This document shows positions 52,701 through 64,000 of a stretch of 64,000 nucleotides of DNA, piece by piece (the stretch's first letter is position 1; every line of letters starts with the position of its first letter). The translations under genes were made by a program, and so were the position numbers. This DNA comes from Acanthosoma haemorrhoidale. Lineage: Eukaryota; Arthropoda; Insecta; Hemiptera; Acanthosomatidae. The notes beneath the pieces are model-generated. The model saw nothing but the letters and a program-made list of their open reading frames with translations, was not told where the DNA came from and searched no databases. The DNA lies in assembly GCA_930367205.1 (NCBI GenBank), contig CAKNEZ010000025.1, forward strand, positions 62,001 to 126,000, given 5' to 3'.

Positions 52701-54700
52701 TGGTCGAATGCTTTCAGTATCCAAGCCTTTAAACATCCTAAGAATTTAAAAATCAAATCTTAACAAAAAAATAAATATATTAAAAAAATCAATAATTGTG
52801 AAGTACAGTATATTTGGTCGTCTCTCTGTCAAGTGTAATACATACATTTTAATTTATGAATTAATATAAATTTAATGAAACAGAAAAAATATTTTTTTCA
52901 TTATTGTTGAAAATTGTCACTTAAAGAAATACTTATGTAAGTTACTTTAAGAACCATGTACAATCACGTCACACCTCCTCTATGTTTGGTTGCATCTGTG
53001 CCACAACTTGATTATCCAGCTACTGTTTCGTTTAAAAATAATATTACGTAAAATAAATTGGCCTCCTGTTATCTTTGCTTTAGGATTACGTTCGAGCCTA
53101 ATAGCAGAATATATTCTTATAATGACTGATGATTGATGCAATATAAGTAAGAGATCCCTGAGGACGAAGTGTGGATAATGACCAGTACTAAATAGTATTC
53201 TGAAAAGTAATGGTCGTTATGAAAATCTAATTGGGTAGGGTCGTGAGGGACCGGGTCTATTGTGTGGGTTTCAATTCGCGATGCGAGGTCGAGACCGTCT
53301 GGGTCAGTCAACCGTGAATGGGCCTCAGAAAAAGGCATGAATGCCCGGACGTTAAACTCATTATACCACCGGGTTTTTTTTGTTTTGTTTTGATTTTTTT
53401 TTAGGGGGTTTTGAAAGTGTGTTATATTTTCCCCAGCTCTCCTTTTAGTCAAAATATTGGGACGTCTGTTTTCGCCGATAGAGTGTTTTCTATGTCATTC
53501 GGTGGCCCGAAGGTGAGGCTCTACTTTCAAACTGGTACACGCCTATTGTCTTTTGTTTCAGTCTGTATGTATACACGGTTGTATTCAATGTATCACCACT
53601 ATTAAAACAAACTAAAATAAAATTCAAATTGTTCAAAAACAAATGTCTCAGAATCAGAAATAATTACCCTTACTACAGCAGAATTTTCCAATTAAATAAC
53701 CCAGCCCTGAATCCACTAATTAAATAAATAGTAAATTACACTAACTATATCCACATGAGAACCAAAAAGATTTTGTATACATTGTAAAAGGTGTTTTTGG
53801 TGCCAAAGTATTTGGAGCTGATTTTATACGAGCTCAATCCTCTGAATTCAGATATGGCATTGGTTTTTGCCAAGGAGCTCGGATTTCTAAGATGTAACAT
53901 TTTAGTGAAATGTACACTACACTATTTTATGATAAATCCATGAATCGGGGAGAAAGGGGTGGGGGCGATGTGCGCGCCGGGTCAATAGTGCGGGGTGGGG
54001 AGGTATATCGACCCGCCACATACTGGCCGGCACCGCTCCCGGCTATCTCTTCCAACTGTCGTCTCTCCGCCACCTTCAGCCAGCGGGCTGATCATCCATT
54101 CAAGAAATGTACCATGGATCAATGAGGGGAAATGACACATGGAATAGTAAACATAAAACCATATCATAACATATCAATAATAAGACAAATCATTTCATAA
54201 CAAAAAAATGTCAGAGGTCCTGCCGTATGGTTTACGAGGCAAATCTTCCTTCATGGACCGATCATTGACTGTTGAACTGGGAATGATAATGGTACTCCTC
54301 CCCTCTGAGCTATCCCGGGTGTCCCCTACCTGCTCTAAGCCGGGATATTTCAGGGCATCAAACGCTAACAGGCAAGCAAGCAATATCAGGATTAATTAAA
54401 AATACCCTATCTGTGCATCGTTCATTCAACCAAAAAGGTTATTAGCTAATTTTAGCGGATGTCATGGAATTAGACGCTTGGGATGCAGGGGTTACTTGAC
54501 GCAGTGTTGCCACATACAGGCAAGGGACTAATCACTAATGTGCCTAGTGCTTAATGATTGACATTATCCAAGTAGAGATATCACGTGGGTAGAAGAGAAG
54601 TAGTGCACAGAACTTGTCATGTATTGCGGGTCTCAAGCTTGTAATTTCGAGACGGCGACTACATACAAATGGATCTTGGAACATAAAAAGAAATGTTTAT
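52700..54700. other. Duplicated non-coding stretch
   Basis: Counterpart of 430-2433; no supported gene. Confidence 0.5.
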
Positions 54701-54705
54701 GCACC

Positions 54706-54888
54706 TGTTATGTATAATTAAAACTAATGACTATTTAATATAATTGAAACCCTTATATCATGTAACCATTATTTGTAACCTTGTTGTAACCTTTATATAA
54801 ATATACTTCATGTTCTCGCTCCAAGCCACGTGTACGTTATCAATTATTTTATTACCCGTTTTTTCCCATGATTTATCTAAACATATCA
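54706..54888 (+). repeat. Left LTR of gypsy family A, duplicate copy
   Basis: 183 bp, preceded by the same GCACC as in copy 1. The partner right LTR is missing because the duplicate ends at 58487. Confidence 0.92.
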
Positions 54889-55078
54889 ATTGGCGACGAG
54901 AAAAAACTGATTAAACTATCCGAGTTTCAAGTTCACGGACATTGCCAGTAGTTCGTATTCCTTGTATACGCGGTAAGTCGTAATTTTTACCGCGAGTGCT
55001 TTTCCGTTGTACTTTTTCGCTGTTTTATCCGTTTTCCGTTTTATTTATCGTTCGGATTAATTATCAAGATCATCAAGA

Positions 55079-55738
55079 ATGGATGCACAACAATTTAAAG
55101 AATTCATGGGTGTGCTTACATCACTTCTAAGCTCTCAAACATCAAGTAAATAAGACCCCAAGTCAGACACGAACAACCTCGCAAATGTGAGTATTTTTGA
55201 AAACTTTGATTCAAAAAAAGAGAAATTTTCATGTTATATGGAACGTTTCGAGAATTATTGCACAATGAAAAATTTAGTCGATCACACAAAGAAAGCTCAG
55301 CTCTTGTGTGGTTCTGTGGGTAGTATACATTACAATGCACTCACCGTATTCCTTGGACCAGAAAAACCTGTCACGTCCCTTGATTGTAAGACACTTGTTT
55401 CTAATCTCATGACCATGCTGACCCCTGAACGTAGCGCAATTGTGACCCAACACTATTTCTTGAACATTACCCAGAAAGAAAATCAGTCGATTTCCGAATT
55501 TGTTGCTGCGTTACAGCGAGACATATGAGATTGTGAATTCAAAGTAGAATGTAATTCCGACTCGTGTAAAAATTCAGAGGGGAAGAAAACAAGTATCTCG
55601 GTGAATGATATTTTCCTCAGAGCTCAGTTCATTCGAGGATTACGTCATAACTGGATAAGGACGTCATAACAGCTTCTGCAGTCAACTGTGACTGGTTTTG
55701 ATAAAATTTTAGCCAAAGCCACTGCACTAGAGGGCTCT
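55079..55738 (+). pseudogene. Family A gag N-terminal part, duplicate copy
   Basis: The ATG at 55079, a TAA at 55150 (unique to this copy), and the shared TGA at 55526. A small local duplication of GACGTCATAAC near 55662 adds a further break. It ends at the same A/B joint as copy 1. Confidence 0.8.
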
Positions 55739-57574
55739 TTGCTCACTACTCGAAATGGATTGCACATTATTCTGATAAAATTAGATCACTGACCGACTCT
55801 AAGACCTTCCCTCTGGATCATCAAACTACTAAAGATTTTGAAAACCTAAAACTAAGTATTGCTGAAGCTGCAGTTACCACAATGAATGACAATGAACAGA
55901 TGGTAGTAGAGACAGATGCTTCAGACGTCGCCTTGGCCGCAACTTTGAGTCAGGGTGGTCGGCCTGTGGCGTTCTTCTCACGGACACTCACTAAGTCTGA
56001 ACGTGCACACCCTGCAATTGAGAAGGAAGCAGCTGCAATTGTGGAATCTCTCAAGAAATGGAGATCTTTTCTTTTGGGTAGACATTTTCAACTACTAACT
56101 GATCAACAAGCACTCTCTTTCGTATTCAACCAAAAACACTCAAGAAAAATAAAAAATGATAAAATTCTACGTTGGCGACTCGAATTGGCTCCTTTCCAGT
56201 TCGATATAACCTACCGCCCTGGAAGAGAAAAAACGAAGGCTGATGCCCTATCTAGAGTTTGTAGCTCCATCTCCAATGATCGACTGTTGGAGTTGCATCG
56301 ATCTCTCAACCATCCCGGTATCACCAGAATGGTTCACTGGCTGCGGTGCAGGAATCTCCCATTTCCAGTTGAAGATGTTAGAAGGGTCAACTCAACTTGT
56401 TCGGTTTGCGCCGAAGTCAAACCCCGTTTTCACAAATCTCAAGGTACTCTCATCAAAGCAACTATTACTTTTGAACGAATAAATGTAGACTTCAAGGGTC
56501 CAATCCCCTTGAAGACGAGGAATTACTACATTCTGACCATCATAGACGAATATTCTGGATTCCCATTCGCCTACGCTTGTAAAGACACAACCTCTGGCAC
56601 TGTCATAAAATGTTTTACAGATCTTTTTATGCTTTTTGGGACTCCAGCGTATGTGCACTCGGACAGAGGTTCCTCCTTTATTTCGCGAGAATTAATATCA
56701 TTCCTACATTCCAACGGAATAGCCACTAGCAACTCAACGCCCTATAATCCTCAAGGGAATGGACAGGTGGAGCGTTTGAATGGTACCTTGTGGAAAACCA
56801 TAAATCTAGCTCTCAAGACGAAAAATCTCCAGACTCGCGATTGGGAAGAAGTTCTCCCGTAAGCTCTTCACTCCATTAGGTATTTGTTATGCACAGCCAC
56901 GAATTGTACTCCTCATCAACGATTCTTTAGTTTTCCTTGCCGAACCTCAAACGGAGAAGCTTTACCTACTTGGCTTACCACACCTGGGCCAGTACTCATC
57001 AAACGAAACATACGGTCCAGCAAGTATGACGACTTGGTAGAAGAAGCAGAACTTCTAGAAGCTAACCCCTAATATGCATGTATTAGGCGGAAAGATGGCA
57101 GTGAATCAACTGTCTCTCTACGACAACTTGCCCCTAGAGGAAACACGGATCTATTGCTAAAAGCTGAAGCCCCTCCACTTATTGAAGAACAAAGAGAAAT
57201 CTCTCAAATTCGACCTAGCCCTGAAGGAGCTGGAACAGGTCTACCGTTCACCCTAGATCTGAATAGCTCCAGTCCTCGAAATATAAATCGGACAGTTCAA
57301 ATTGACCTACCTTCACCTGACACTGAAACCTCAAGACCTAGACGAACTCTCAAGCCTCTTGCTTATCTGAAGGATTATGTAACCAAGTTTTAGTTTAAAA
57401 TATAGAGGGGGAGAATGTGATGAAATGTAATGCTTAATATTCTATATGTTTAATTTATCATATGTTCAATTGTTCAAATTTATTTTCAACTCTGTCATTA
57501 CTGTCTGAGGTTTATAATAAATAAAAGCCTAATTTCTGGTCTTAAATGTATTTATTATCAGTACAAATACAACA
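55739..57574 (+). mobile_element. Nested family B fragment, duplicate copy
   Basis: Same left joint as 3461. 55882-56862 is one open frame of 326 codons covering RNase H (VETDASDVALAAT), the H2C2 zinc domain and the integrase core (RINVDFKGPIP, HSDRGSSFIS, NPQGNGQVERLNG). Thus the TAG (3899) and TAA (4547) of copy 1 arose after duplication. It shares the later stops with copy 1 (56860 and 57070). The B 3' LTR is 57416-57574. Confidence 0.88.
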
Positions 57575-58487
57575 TACAGGTACTTCATCTTTCTCTAGTG
57601 ACACGTATCACCTATCTGGATCATCAAAAGACCGTTCGTCCAACTGCCCTGATTCTCGTAATAAATTTCATTCATCAGGAGCCAAAAATAGATCCCACAG
57701 CCGAAGTAGAATAGATTATAAAGCATTAGGGATTCGTGACATATGTACAAGGTGTGCTAGAAATAATCATAGACTAGCAGACTGTCACGTTGATTATGAT
57801 AAAGCTCATTGCACGTCATGTAACCGTAAGGGACACGTTTCACGAGTTTGTATCACCACCCTGTCACAAAATAAAAAACCTAGTTACGTATCATCTGCAA
57901 ATGCAATTTCTCACGTCAACGCTGAACATCAATACGGCATTTCATATCTTAAAGACCTTTTCGAAGTAAACCCCGACTCCGATAAATATATCGTTCCCGT
58001 CCAAATCAATAGAAAACCCCAGCTCATGGAGGTCGATTCAGGAGCAAGATTTTCTCTCCTAAACGAGGATGATTTTAGGAAATTGAATTTGGAACTAGAA
58101 ATCCAACCAACAAATACCATTTTTCGAGCGTACTCAGGCAACGAAATTCTTCCGAGAGGAAAAGTGGAGGTAACAGCCACATATAAAGGTAGAAATGCGT
58201 GTGGTGACCTGTATATTGTTCCGTCTGGCCATACAACATTGCTTGGGTGTCAATGGATTAGAGATTTAATGATTGAATGGAGAGAAATTGATACCACCAA
58301 AAACCATATGTCAAGTGTACTTGCGGTGGGCTGAGATAATAGCTGAGTTCCCAACTGTCTTTGCCGAGGAAGTTGGTTGCATTCCAGATTATGAAGTTAA
58401 GCTGCAGCTACGACAAGGGGCAAAACCTAGTTTCACAAGAGAACGCCATTTACCTTATGCTCTACGAGAACGTGTTGAAAAAGAATT
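57575..58487 (+). pseudogene. Family A nucleocapsid, protease and start of RT, duplicate copy
   Basis: 262 codons are open from within the B LTR to 58334: the two zinc knuckles, then VDSGARFSLL protease. A 17-bp deletion near 58328 then shifts the frame before the RT start (58340-58487), where the duplicate ends. Confidence 0.82.
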
Positions 58488-59084
58488 AGTCCGGAGGAGT
58501 GTCGTCTATATGACCACAAGTCAATCCATCTGAGCCCTTGTTGTGGTCGTGTGATGTTGTTAGTTATTACTATTATTTTTCTACAAATTGAAAAAAAACA
58601 ACAACAATGTTTTAGTGTTCGCCTTGTAGGCAATACAAAAGAAGGTACCATGCGCGCTGACAAAATGAGACTTGGTCCTCTGACTAACGCATGTCCACCT
58701 TTCGTCATAAGAAGTTTGAGAATTAAACGACTTAATGCATAGTTTCTTTGATGCTGCACATGTCGGTGGAAGAAATCACTCCCATCTGAGAGTCAGCAGG
58801 GGAGTCATTACTTCAAAACAACTTCGTTCCGTAAATTTAAAATCCGGTGGGCTGATGGCACGATATTAACACGTTATAGGCAGCTAATGTGGTTTTGCCA
58901 ATGGTTTAACGCCTTGCAAATGATCATTCACGACAATGGTTCTCTTTTCTCGCTTCATAACTTTCTATAGGTTATAGTATACTTCTCCATATGAGTTTTA
59001 ATATAACAAGAAAAAAAAAATTAAAAATCGAGTAATATTACTCACCAGAATAAAACAAAAATGGGTTGCTATTAGTGAAAGGTC
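58488..59084. other. Unassigned spacer after the duplication breakpoint
   Basis: About 600 bases, no repeat ends or family-like frames. Confidence 0.4.
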
Positions 59085-59163
59085 AATTATTATTATTATT
59101 TGTTCCGGCATTTGTGCACCGCGGCCTCACTGAGACCTATTGTGCGCCGTCCATGTCCCTGTC

Positions 59164-62100
59164 CTATATATGTGACAGGCCCACGGCCTTTGCAAATCTG
59201 AGGATACTGAATGGATCGATCAGTTCACATAGTTTGGGGTCTACAATGCGATCACTACCAAAGTGAAGGTATCGCCTTCTAGCTAAGTTATCACAGTCAC
59301 ATATTATATGACGTGCCGTTTCTCCCTCTTTCTTGCAGAATCTGCAGATTGGTGATCCCACTATCCCCAAATTAAAGAGGTGTTTATTCAACCGACAGTG
59401 ACCTGTATAGAGTCCTGTCACACTTTTGAGTGTCCACCTGTCCATTGATAGAAGTGCTGAGCTTCTTCTCTTACAGGGTCCATTAAGAAACAGTTTCGAG
59501 TGTTCCTGTTTCTTAGTTTCTCTCCAAGAAAGTCTTGCCTTGTCCTCTAAAGCTAATTTTATACGCCTTTTAGCGTAGCTGAGGCTGATACCACATATGG
59601 GTTCAGGTGCAAGAGGTGTCTGTTCTGAGCCCACCCTTGCAAGGCCATCTGCCTTCTCATTGCCTGTGATGCCTGTGTGTCCTGGCACCCAGTCGATTCT
59701 AACCTTATTGGCTAGCGAGAGTGTGTTTAAGTTGTTTTTACACTCCTCAACCAAATAAGATCTGGTCGTATAGCTTCTCAGGGCGCCAATGGCTGCCTGG
59801 CTATCCGTGAAAATTGTGATCAGTCTGTTTCTTACACCCTCCCCAATTAAGGTTTGGGTACAGACATTGATCGCCATCACTTCGGCCTGAAAGACCGAGG
59901 TGTGTCTACCTAAAGGAATAGAAATCCCAGATTCTGGTTTATCTTTCCTCCATATGCCGGCCCCTGATCCGTTTTCTGTTAGTGAGCCGTCTGTGTAGCA
60001 ATTAATCCCATTACACAGTTTATGTGGTTTGGTCTTTGTGTTTTCCGCACAGTACAAAACGTCTGTGTGTTTCTTAACTTGTAGGTCAGAGTGCATTGAC
60101 AGCACCTCGTCCTCATCAATTCTTCTGAACAAGTTCCCATGCCCCATGCGAGTCATGACTTTGGATCTTGTTCCTGATTTCGCAAGTCTGTAAGCCACGT
60201 TCAAGGCTTGCGCTTCTACTTCTATGTGCAGTGGATTCAAGTTCAATAAGACTTCCATTGCAGCAGTAGGAGTTGTACTCATGGCACCAGTGATCATGAG
60301 ACATGAAAGCCTCTGTAATTTGCCAAGCAAAGTTTTATTTTTACTAATACTACCTCTGTGCCACCACACCATAGAGGCAAAGAGCACCATTGGTCTAACT
60401 GCTGCGGTATATAGCCAGAATAACATTCTGGGTTGTAGTCCCCAGGTCCTACCCACAGCCCTTTTACATGCATAGAGGCATCGAAGTGCCTTCATAGTAG
60501 TATTCCTGATGTGTTTAGACCAGTCCAATTTTCTATCCAGAGTAACCCCTAGATGCTTTACCTCACTACAAATGCTTACCTGTGTCCCCCCTATATAGGG
60601 TGGTCTAACTATAGCATTTCTTTTGTTAGTGAAGATACAGAGATTTATCTTCTGGGGATTGATTCCTAAACCATTCTTTTCACACCAATCCCTCAAAAGA
60701 TCCATCGATGCGGAAAGCAACTCAGAAATGGTTTCTGAGAACTTGCCCCCTATGAGCACAGCAATGTCATCAGCATATCCCTGTGCGTAGAACCCTGCAG
60801 AGTTTAGGTTTGTTAACAATGAGTCAACGACCAAACACCACAGTAATGGAGATAACACCCCTCCCTGTGGACATCCTCCCACTGGCTTCATCCACAGTTT
60901 GGTTTGTCCCAATTGTGATTGTAAAATCCTATTCTCTAGCATGGTGTTTATCCAGCTAGAGGCTAAGGAACTAATCCCCTTTCTTTCTAAGGCTGATGCC
61001 ATAGTGTTATAGGGTGTGCGATCAAAGGCACCTTCTATATCAACAAAGATGCCTGCCATTATTTCTTTATGAACTAGGGATCTCTCTATCCTGGAAACCA
61101 GGTGGTGAAGAGCAATTTCACAGGATTTTCCTGCCTGGTATGCGAATTGAGCGCTATGGAGCGGTCGTTCTACCAGTATTCCATCCCTAATATGTCTGTC
61201 TATGACCTTTTCCAAGGTCTTCATTAAAAATGAAGTCAGACATATTGGTCTGTAAGACTTGGGTTCGTCATAGGACTTTTTCCCGGGTTTTGGTATGTAA
61301 CACACTTTTGCCATCCTCCAGCTTACTGGAATATAGCTCAGTGCCAAGCTTCCCCTTAACAAGGTAAGTATAAGGGGCCTAATTACTGGTAGGCCTTTTT
61401 GTAGCAAGGCTGGGAATATCCCATCAGTACCAGGTGATTTGAAAGGAGCAAAATAATTAATTGCCCACTCCACTCTTGCAGAATTGACAATTTTATTTGC
61501 TTCTGCCCAGTTACCCTTGCAACTAGTGTGTTCACAGTTGGTAGGGTCATTGTTAATCGTATCCATCAGTCCGCAGCCAGGAAAATGTGCGCGCGCCAGG
61601 GCACCGAGGGTTCCCTCCTCAGAATCTGTATAGCCCCCTCCCACCCTGACGGAGCCCAATACTCCCCTGTCAGACTGCTTGGATAAGATCCTATTTACTC
61701 TAAACATGGAAGTTGTATCGTTTATTTCGCTACAAAATTTCTTCCACGCCCTTCTTTTAGCCTTTCTGACTTCTTTGTGATAATCAGTGAGTGCACGTTT
61801 ATAAGTGTCCCATCTGCCTGATCTTTTGGCCGCGTTAAAGAGTTTACGTGTAAGAGCTCTTAACTTGCCAAGTTCATTGTTCCACCAGGGACAGTTCCTG
61901 TTGGATCTAACATTACATACAGTGTTATTATCAGTGTATGACTTAATCATTGCCTCAGTCAATGTTGAGTTTAAATGTTCCAAATGCCAGTTGCTACTCA
62001 CCACTCTAGGACAGCATTTGACCTCCTCCTCAAGCTGTGTATAGTAGGTTTCCCAGTTTGTAAGTTTGGGATTCCTATACACAGCTTCGGACGTGATGTT

Positions 62101-62763
62101 ACCACTTAGATCAAATCTAATGTATCTATGATCTGAGCATGACTCTTCTTCAGAGACGTGCCAGCCTTTAACCCTTAGGCTTATAGCACGTGTGCTAAGG
62201 GTTATGTCAATGACCTCAGATCTGATTCTGTTGTTAAAAGTGGCAATATTGCCTCTGTTTAGAATGTCTAGGTCATTACTAGTTATGTACTCTACTAAAC
62301 ACTCACCTCTCTGGTTGTTGTTCTTGCTCCCCCAGAGCTGATGGTGAGCGTTCGCATCAAGCGATGCTATAAGCTCGCCCCTTAAGCCAGTCCCTTCCGT
62401 TAGCTTACTAAGTGCCTCGGTCGGGACTCTTTCTTCATATGGGAGGTAGACCGATGCAATCGTCAACCTCCCACCTTGATTTCCCTCGTTGAGGGCCATT
62501 TGAGCTGCTGCTAAATCTCTAGAACAATATTGCCATAGAGGCAGCATTTTAAGACTACTCTTATGCAGGATACAGGCTCTGGCACGCTCAGGTACAGAAA
62601 TAATCTCATACCCACGCATCGCCAGCCCCCCCATCCTGCCCTTATACAGGTAAGGTTCTTGTATTAGAATAATATCAATATCCTTACCTCTCACATACTG
62701 CTGCAGAACACCACATGCTGCAATACAGTGGTGTAGATTAATTTGCAGCAGCCTCACCACCAT
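59164..62763 (-). CDS. LINE ORF2: endonuclease, reverse transcriptase, RNase H, zinc motif (intact)
   Basis: 1199 codons without a stop. Apurinic-type endonuclease, residues 1-220: QINLHH, LIQEPYLYKG, SLDANAHHQLWG, SCSDHRYIRFDL, so the catalytic Asn, Glu, Asp and SDH are all present. RT, about 460-760: KPKSYRPICLTSFLMK, GIFVDIEGAFDR, GCPQGGVLSPLLWCLVVD and GYADDIAVL near 661. RNase H, about 918-1040: CYTDGSLTENGSG, FQAEVMAI, FTDSQAAIGAL, WVPGHTGITGNEKADGLA. C-terminal CRFCKKEGETARHIIC near 1141. The start follows the ORF1 TGA by 2 bases. The protein nicks target DNA and copies its RNA there. All key residues look present, so this ORF could be functional. Confidence 0.93.
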   Translation of the reverse strand: MVVRLLQINLHHCIAACGVLQQYVRGKDIDIILIQEPYLYKGRMGGLAMRGYEIISVPERARACILHKSSLKMLPLWQYCSRDLAAAQMALNEGNQGGRLTIASVYLPYEERVPTEALSKLTEGTGLRGELIASLDANAHHQLWGSKNNNQRGECLVEYITSNDLDILNRGNIATFNNRIRSEVIDITLSTRAISLRVKGWHVSEEESCSDHRYIRFDLSGNITSEAVYRNPKLTNWETYYTQLEEEVKCCPRVVSSNWHLEHLNSTLTEAMIKSYTDNNTVCNVRSNRNCPWWNNELGKLRALTRKLFNAAKRSGRWDTYKRALTDYHKEVRKAKRRAWKKFCSEINDTTSMFRVNRILSKQSDRGVLGSVRVGGGYTDSEEGTLGALARAHFPGCGLMDTINNDPTNCEHTSCKGNWAEANKIVNSARVEWAINYFAPFKSPGTDGIFPALLQKGLPVIRPLILTLLRGSLALSYIPVSWRMAKVCYIPKPGKKSYDEPKSYRPICLTSFLMKTLEKVIDRHIRDGILVERPLHSAQFAYQAGKSCEIALHHLVSRIERSLVHKEIMAGIFVDIEGAFDRTPYNTMASALERKGISSLASSWINTMLENRILQSQLGQTKLWMKPVGGCPQGGVLSPLLWCLVVDSLLTNLNSAGFYAQGYADDIAVLIGGKFSETISELLSASMDLLRDWCEKNGLGINPQKINLCIFTNKRNAIVRPPYIGGTQVSICSEVKHLGVTLDRKLDWSKHIRNTTMKALRCLYACKRAVGRTWGLQPRMLFWLYTAAVRPMVLFASMVWWHRGSISKNKTLLGKLQRLSCLMITGAMSTTPTAAMEVLLNLNPLHIEVEAQALNVAYRLAKSGTRSKVMTRMGHGNLFRRIDEDEVLSMHSDLQVKKHTDVLYCAENTKTKPHKLCNGINCYTDGSLTENGSGAGIWRKDKPESGISIPLGRHTSVFQAEVMAINVCTQTLIGEGVRNRLITIFTDSQAAIGALRSYTTRSYLVEECKNNLNTLSLANKVRIDWVPGHTGITGNEKADGLARVGSEQTPLAPEPICGISLSYAKRRIKLALEDKARLSWRETKKQEHSKLFLNGPCKRRSSALLSMDRWTLKSVTGLYTGHCRLNKHLFNLGIVGSPICRFCKKEGETARHIICDCDNLARRRYLHFGSDRIVDPKLCELIDPFSILRFAKAVGLSHI

Positions 62764-62765
62764 GA

Positions 62766-63022
62766 TCAGTGCCCGCCGGCCCCCGGAGGGCCACCCCGAG
62801 GCGGACGCCGGGAGACAGCGCCAAACCCAGGCCTCCCCATCACAGAGGGCCGAGACCCAGCGCGCCCCCCAGCCCCCGCCACGGGGCCAACCCCCGCAGC
62901 CGCCATAGTCATCGCCTTGGGGCCATCCTTAGGAGTTGGCAAATTCGTCGTAGCGATCCCCTTCGACTCCACCGCCTCAGGATCGCTCCTTGCCTCCTCC
63001 ACCTTATCAGCCGGCTTCCTCT
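62766..63022 (-). CDS. LINE ORF1 C-terminal fragment, GC-rich
   Basis: About 85 open codons ending RRPPRGGPPGAGGH, very rich in Gly, Pro, Ala and Arg, with a TGA two bases before the ORF2 ATG. It lacks the gag-like zinc knuckles expected of full ORF1 proteins, because the element is cut at its 5' side. GC content is far above the flanks. Its role in an intact element would be RNA binding. Confidence 0.6.
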
Positions 63023-63024
63023 CC

Positions 63025-64000
63025 TAATTAATTGTTTAAAACTACACATTACCACATACGTTGCACATTATATTCGTTAAATATCGTACCGTTCTTACGT
63101 GAAATTAATTTAATATTGAAAACGTTAATTTATTTTATGCCTGGCTGGGATATGTTGTAGTGGAATAATACAAATTAGCCATAAATTTGTTCTACAATGG
63201 AATGAATTATATGTTTTTAATGGAAATGAATCTTTTCTGTGAAATGAAAAAGAATTATGATCAACAACTAATGAATTGGTGCTGTATAACACTATATACT
63301 GAACTCAACGTTATTATTACTCAATGTTGTATGTACCTTGATCACGCTAGTGACGAATTCAGGAAGAAGTAGGTTGGTTTATCTCGCACTGGTAAAGTAG
63401 CCTCCGGCAAGGCCAACGTGAACTATGACGCCAGATAGAGCTTAGTAGAACAGACATCCCAATAAAAGTATGCAAGTTTTGTGCCAAAGTTATTCCCCCT
63501 CCTTTTTGGGGTTCGCACTCTTTAATTTGTATTATTTGTTTATAGTATCACGATTCAACTAGTCGGTTAATGCGGTTAAACTTAATGCGAGGTGGACAGA
63601 AAGTCCTACTTTTGCTACGAAAACAGTGAATGCTTTACATCTCTAAATTGAAGTATTGCAGAATATCTTGGGATAATTATTTACTACACATCAATAATAA
63701 AATACATTAACATTATAATTTTATTAATGCTATGATGATCATTTAATAAAGCAGGTCATAGCCATGAATGAAGAATTTTGTGTTAATCGTATGTTATATA
63801 ATGCTAATATTATATATAATGCTAAAAGTAGAAGGGGCTTGAGCAGGACTGTATACCTGCCTCGTGACTTGATGAAAGTCACAGATGGTTCCTGTTATTT
63901 TTAAGTAAGCAACTGCATCCCTCCAAGACCTCCCTACTTCCCAGAATCTTATCCTTTTCTTATACATATATGTCTCAGCTTTAGCCCCAAACCCCACTTG
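63025..64000. other. Unassigned AT-rich right end of the window
   Basis: About 975 bases with short open frames on both strands (for example 63794-63997 minus) and no family resemblance. Confidence 0.4.

Larger units (their letters stand above)
52270..58487 (+). repeat. Segmental duplication, copy 2 (partner 1-6229)
   Basis: Same orientation. Differences include a 17-bp deletion near 58328, about 15 bases extra in the nested B LTR (57416-57574), and a TAA in gag at 55150 not in copy 1. The right breakpoint at 58487 interrupts the family A RT; the following AGTCCGGAGGAG is unrelated. The right half of element A is absent, so copy 2 is the derived or truncated one. Confidence 0.92.
59085..63023 (-). 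mobile_element. I/LOA-group non-LTR retrotransposon with intact ORF2, ORF1 truncated
   Basis: On the minus strand: the end of ORF1, complete ORF2, an about 70-base 3' untranslated region and an (AAT)n tail at about 59087-59101. RNase H in ORF2 and a TAA-type tail point to the I superfamily (I, LOA and relatives), not jockey. The 5' side stops at about 63023, where GC-rich ORF1 sequence gives way to AT-rich DNA. I could not find a clean target duplication. Confidence 0.85.

Noticed and set aside
1..64000. CRISPR arrays, rRNA genes, bacterial operons or plasmid origins
   Set aside because: Looked for and not seen. The sequence is eukaryotic, with LINEs, LTR elements, a Polinton and a U1-like snRNA.

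Overview
This window looks like a transposon-dense stretch of an arthropod nuclear genome, probably an insect. It is AT-rich, has no bacterial-style operons, and carries jockey-like, I/LOA-like and R1-like non-LTR elements, Ty3/gypsy, Ty1/copia, mariner, a Polinton (Maverick)/adintovirus-like element and one U1 snRNA-like locus. Almost all recognisable coding capacity belongs to mobile elements, and most of it is broken. The species cannot be named from this sequence alone.

Layout. 1-6229 is a segmental duplication of 52270-58487 (same orientation, about 97-98 % identical by eye). It carries a jockey-like LINE tail, non-coding DNA and a gypsy element (family A). In copy 1 family A is complete end to end: 183-bp LTRs at 2439-2621 and 8758-8940, target duplication GCACC. 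Inside A lies a 5'-truncated piece of a second gypsy family (B). 9366-10251 and 20958-21833 are two solo LTRs of one family in opposite orientation. 10.9-17.7 kb holds two wrecked mariners and four truncated LINE tails. 17.8-20.2 kb has a cluster of five GATA motifs and a possible small two-exon gene. 23255-27256 is a nearly complete B element.

27.26-41.85 kb is Polinton territory. A left piece (27257-28854) has a broken unknown gene and a packaging ATPase. A right piece (31003-41854) has a truncated protein-primed DNA polymerase B, a small unknown gene, a PLA2-domain protein, an adenain-like protease, a penton-like protein, a small basic ORF, a double-jelly-roll capsid protein, and accessory ORFs, two of which carry BIR zinc modules. 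Both pieces end at the right in the same repeat, with terminus AGTAGATATAAAAGG read inward. An R1-like LINE has jumped into the polymerase N-terminal region with a 10-bp target duplication. The core genes carry stops or frameshifts, while the 224-aa accessory ORF is open.

42603-42764 is a U1 snRNA-like sequence with changes in the 70K-binding loop and the Sm site. 43780-44736 is a young I/LOA-like LINE insertion with a 13-bp target duplication. 47820-51750 is a nearly intact copia element. 59085-63023 is an I/LOA-like LINE with an uninterrupted 1199-aa endonuclease/RT/RNase H ORF. The remaining gaps are AT-rich and show no feature I can support.
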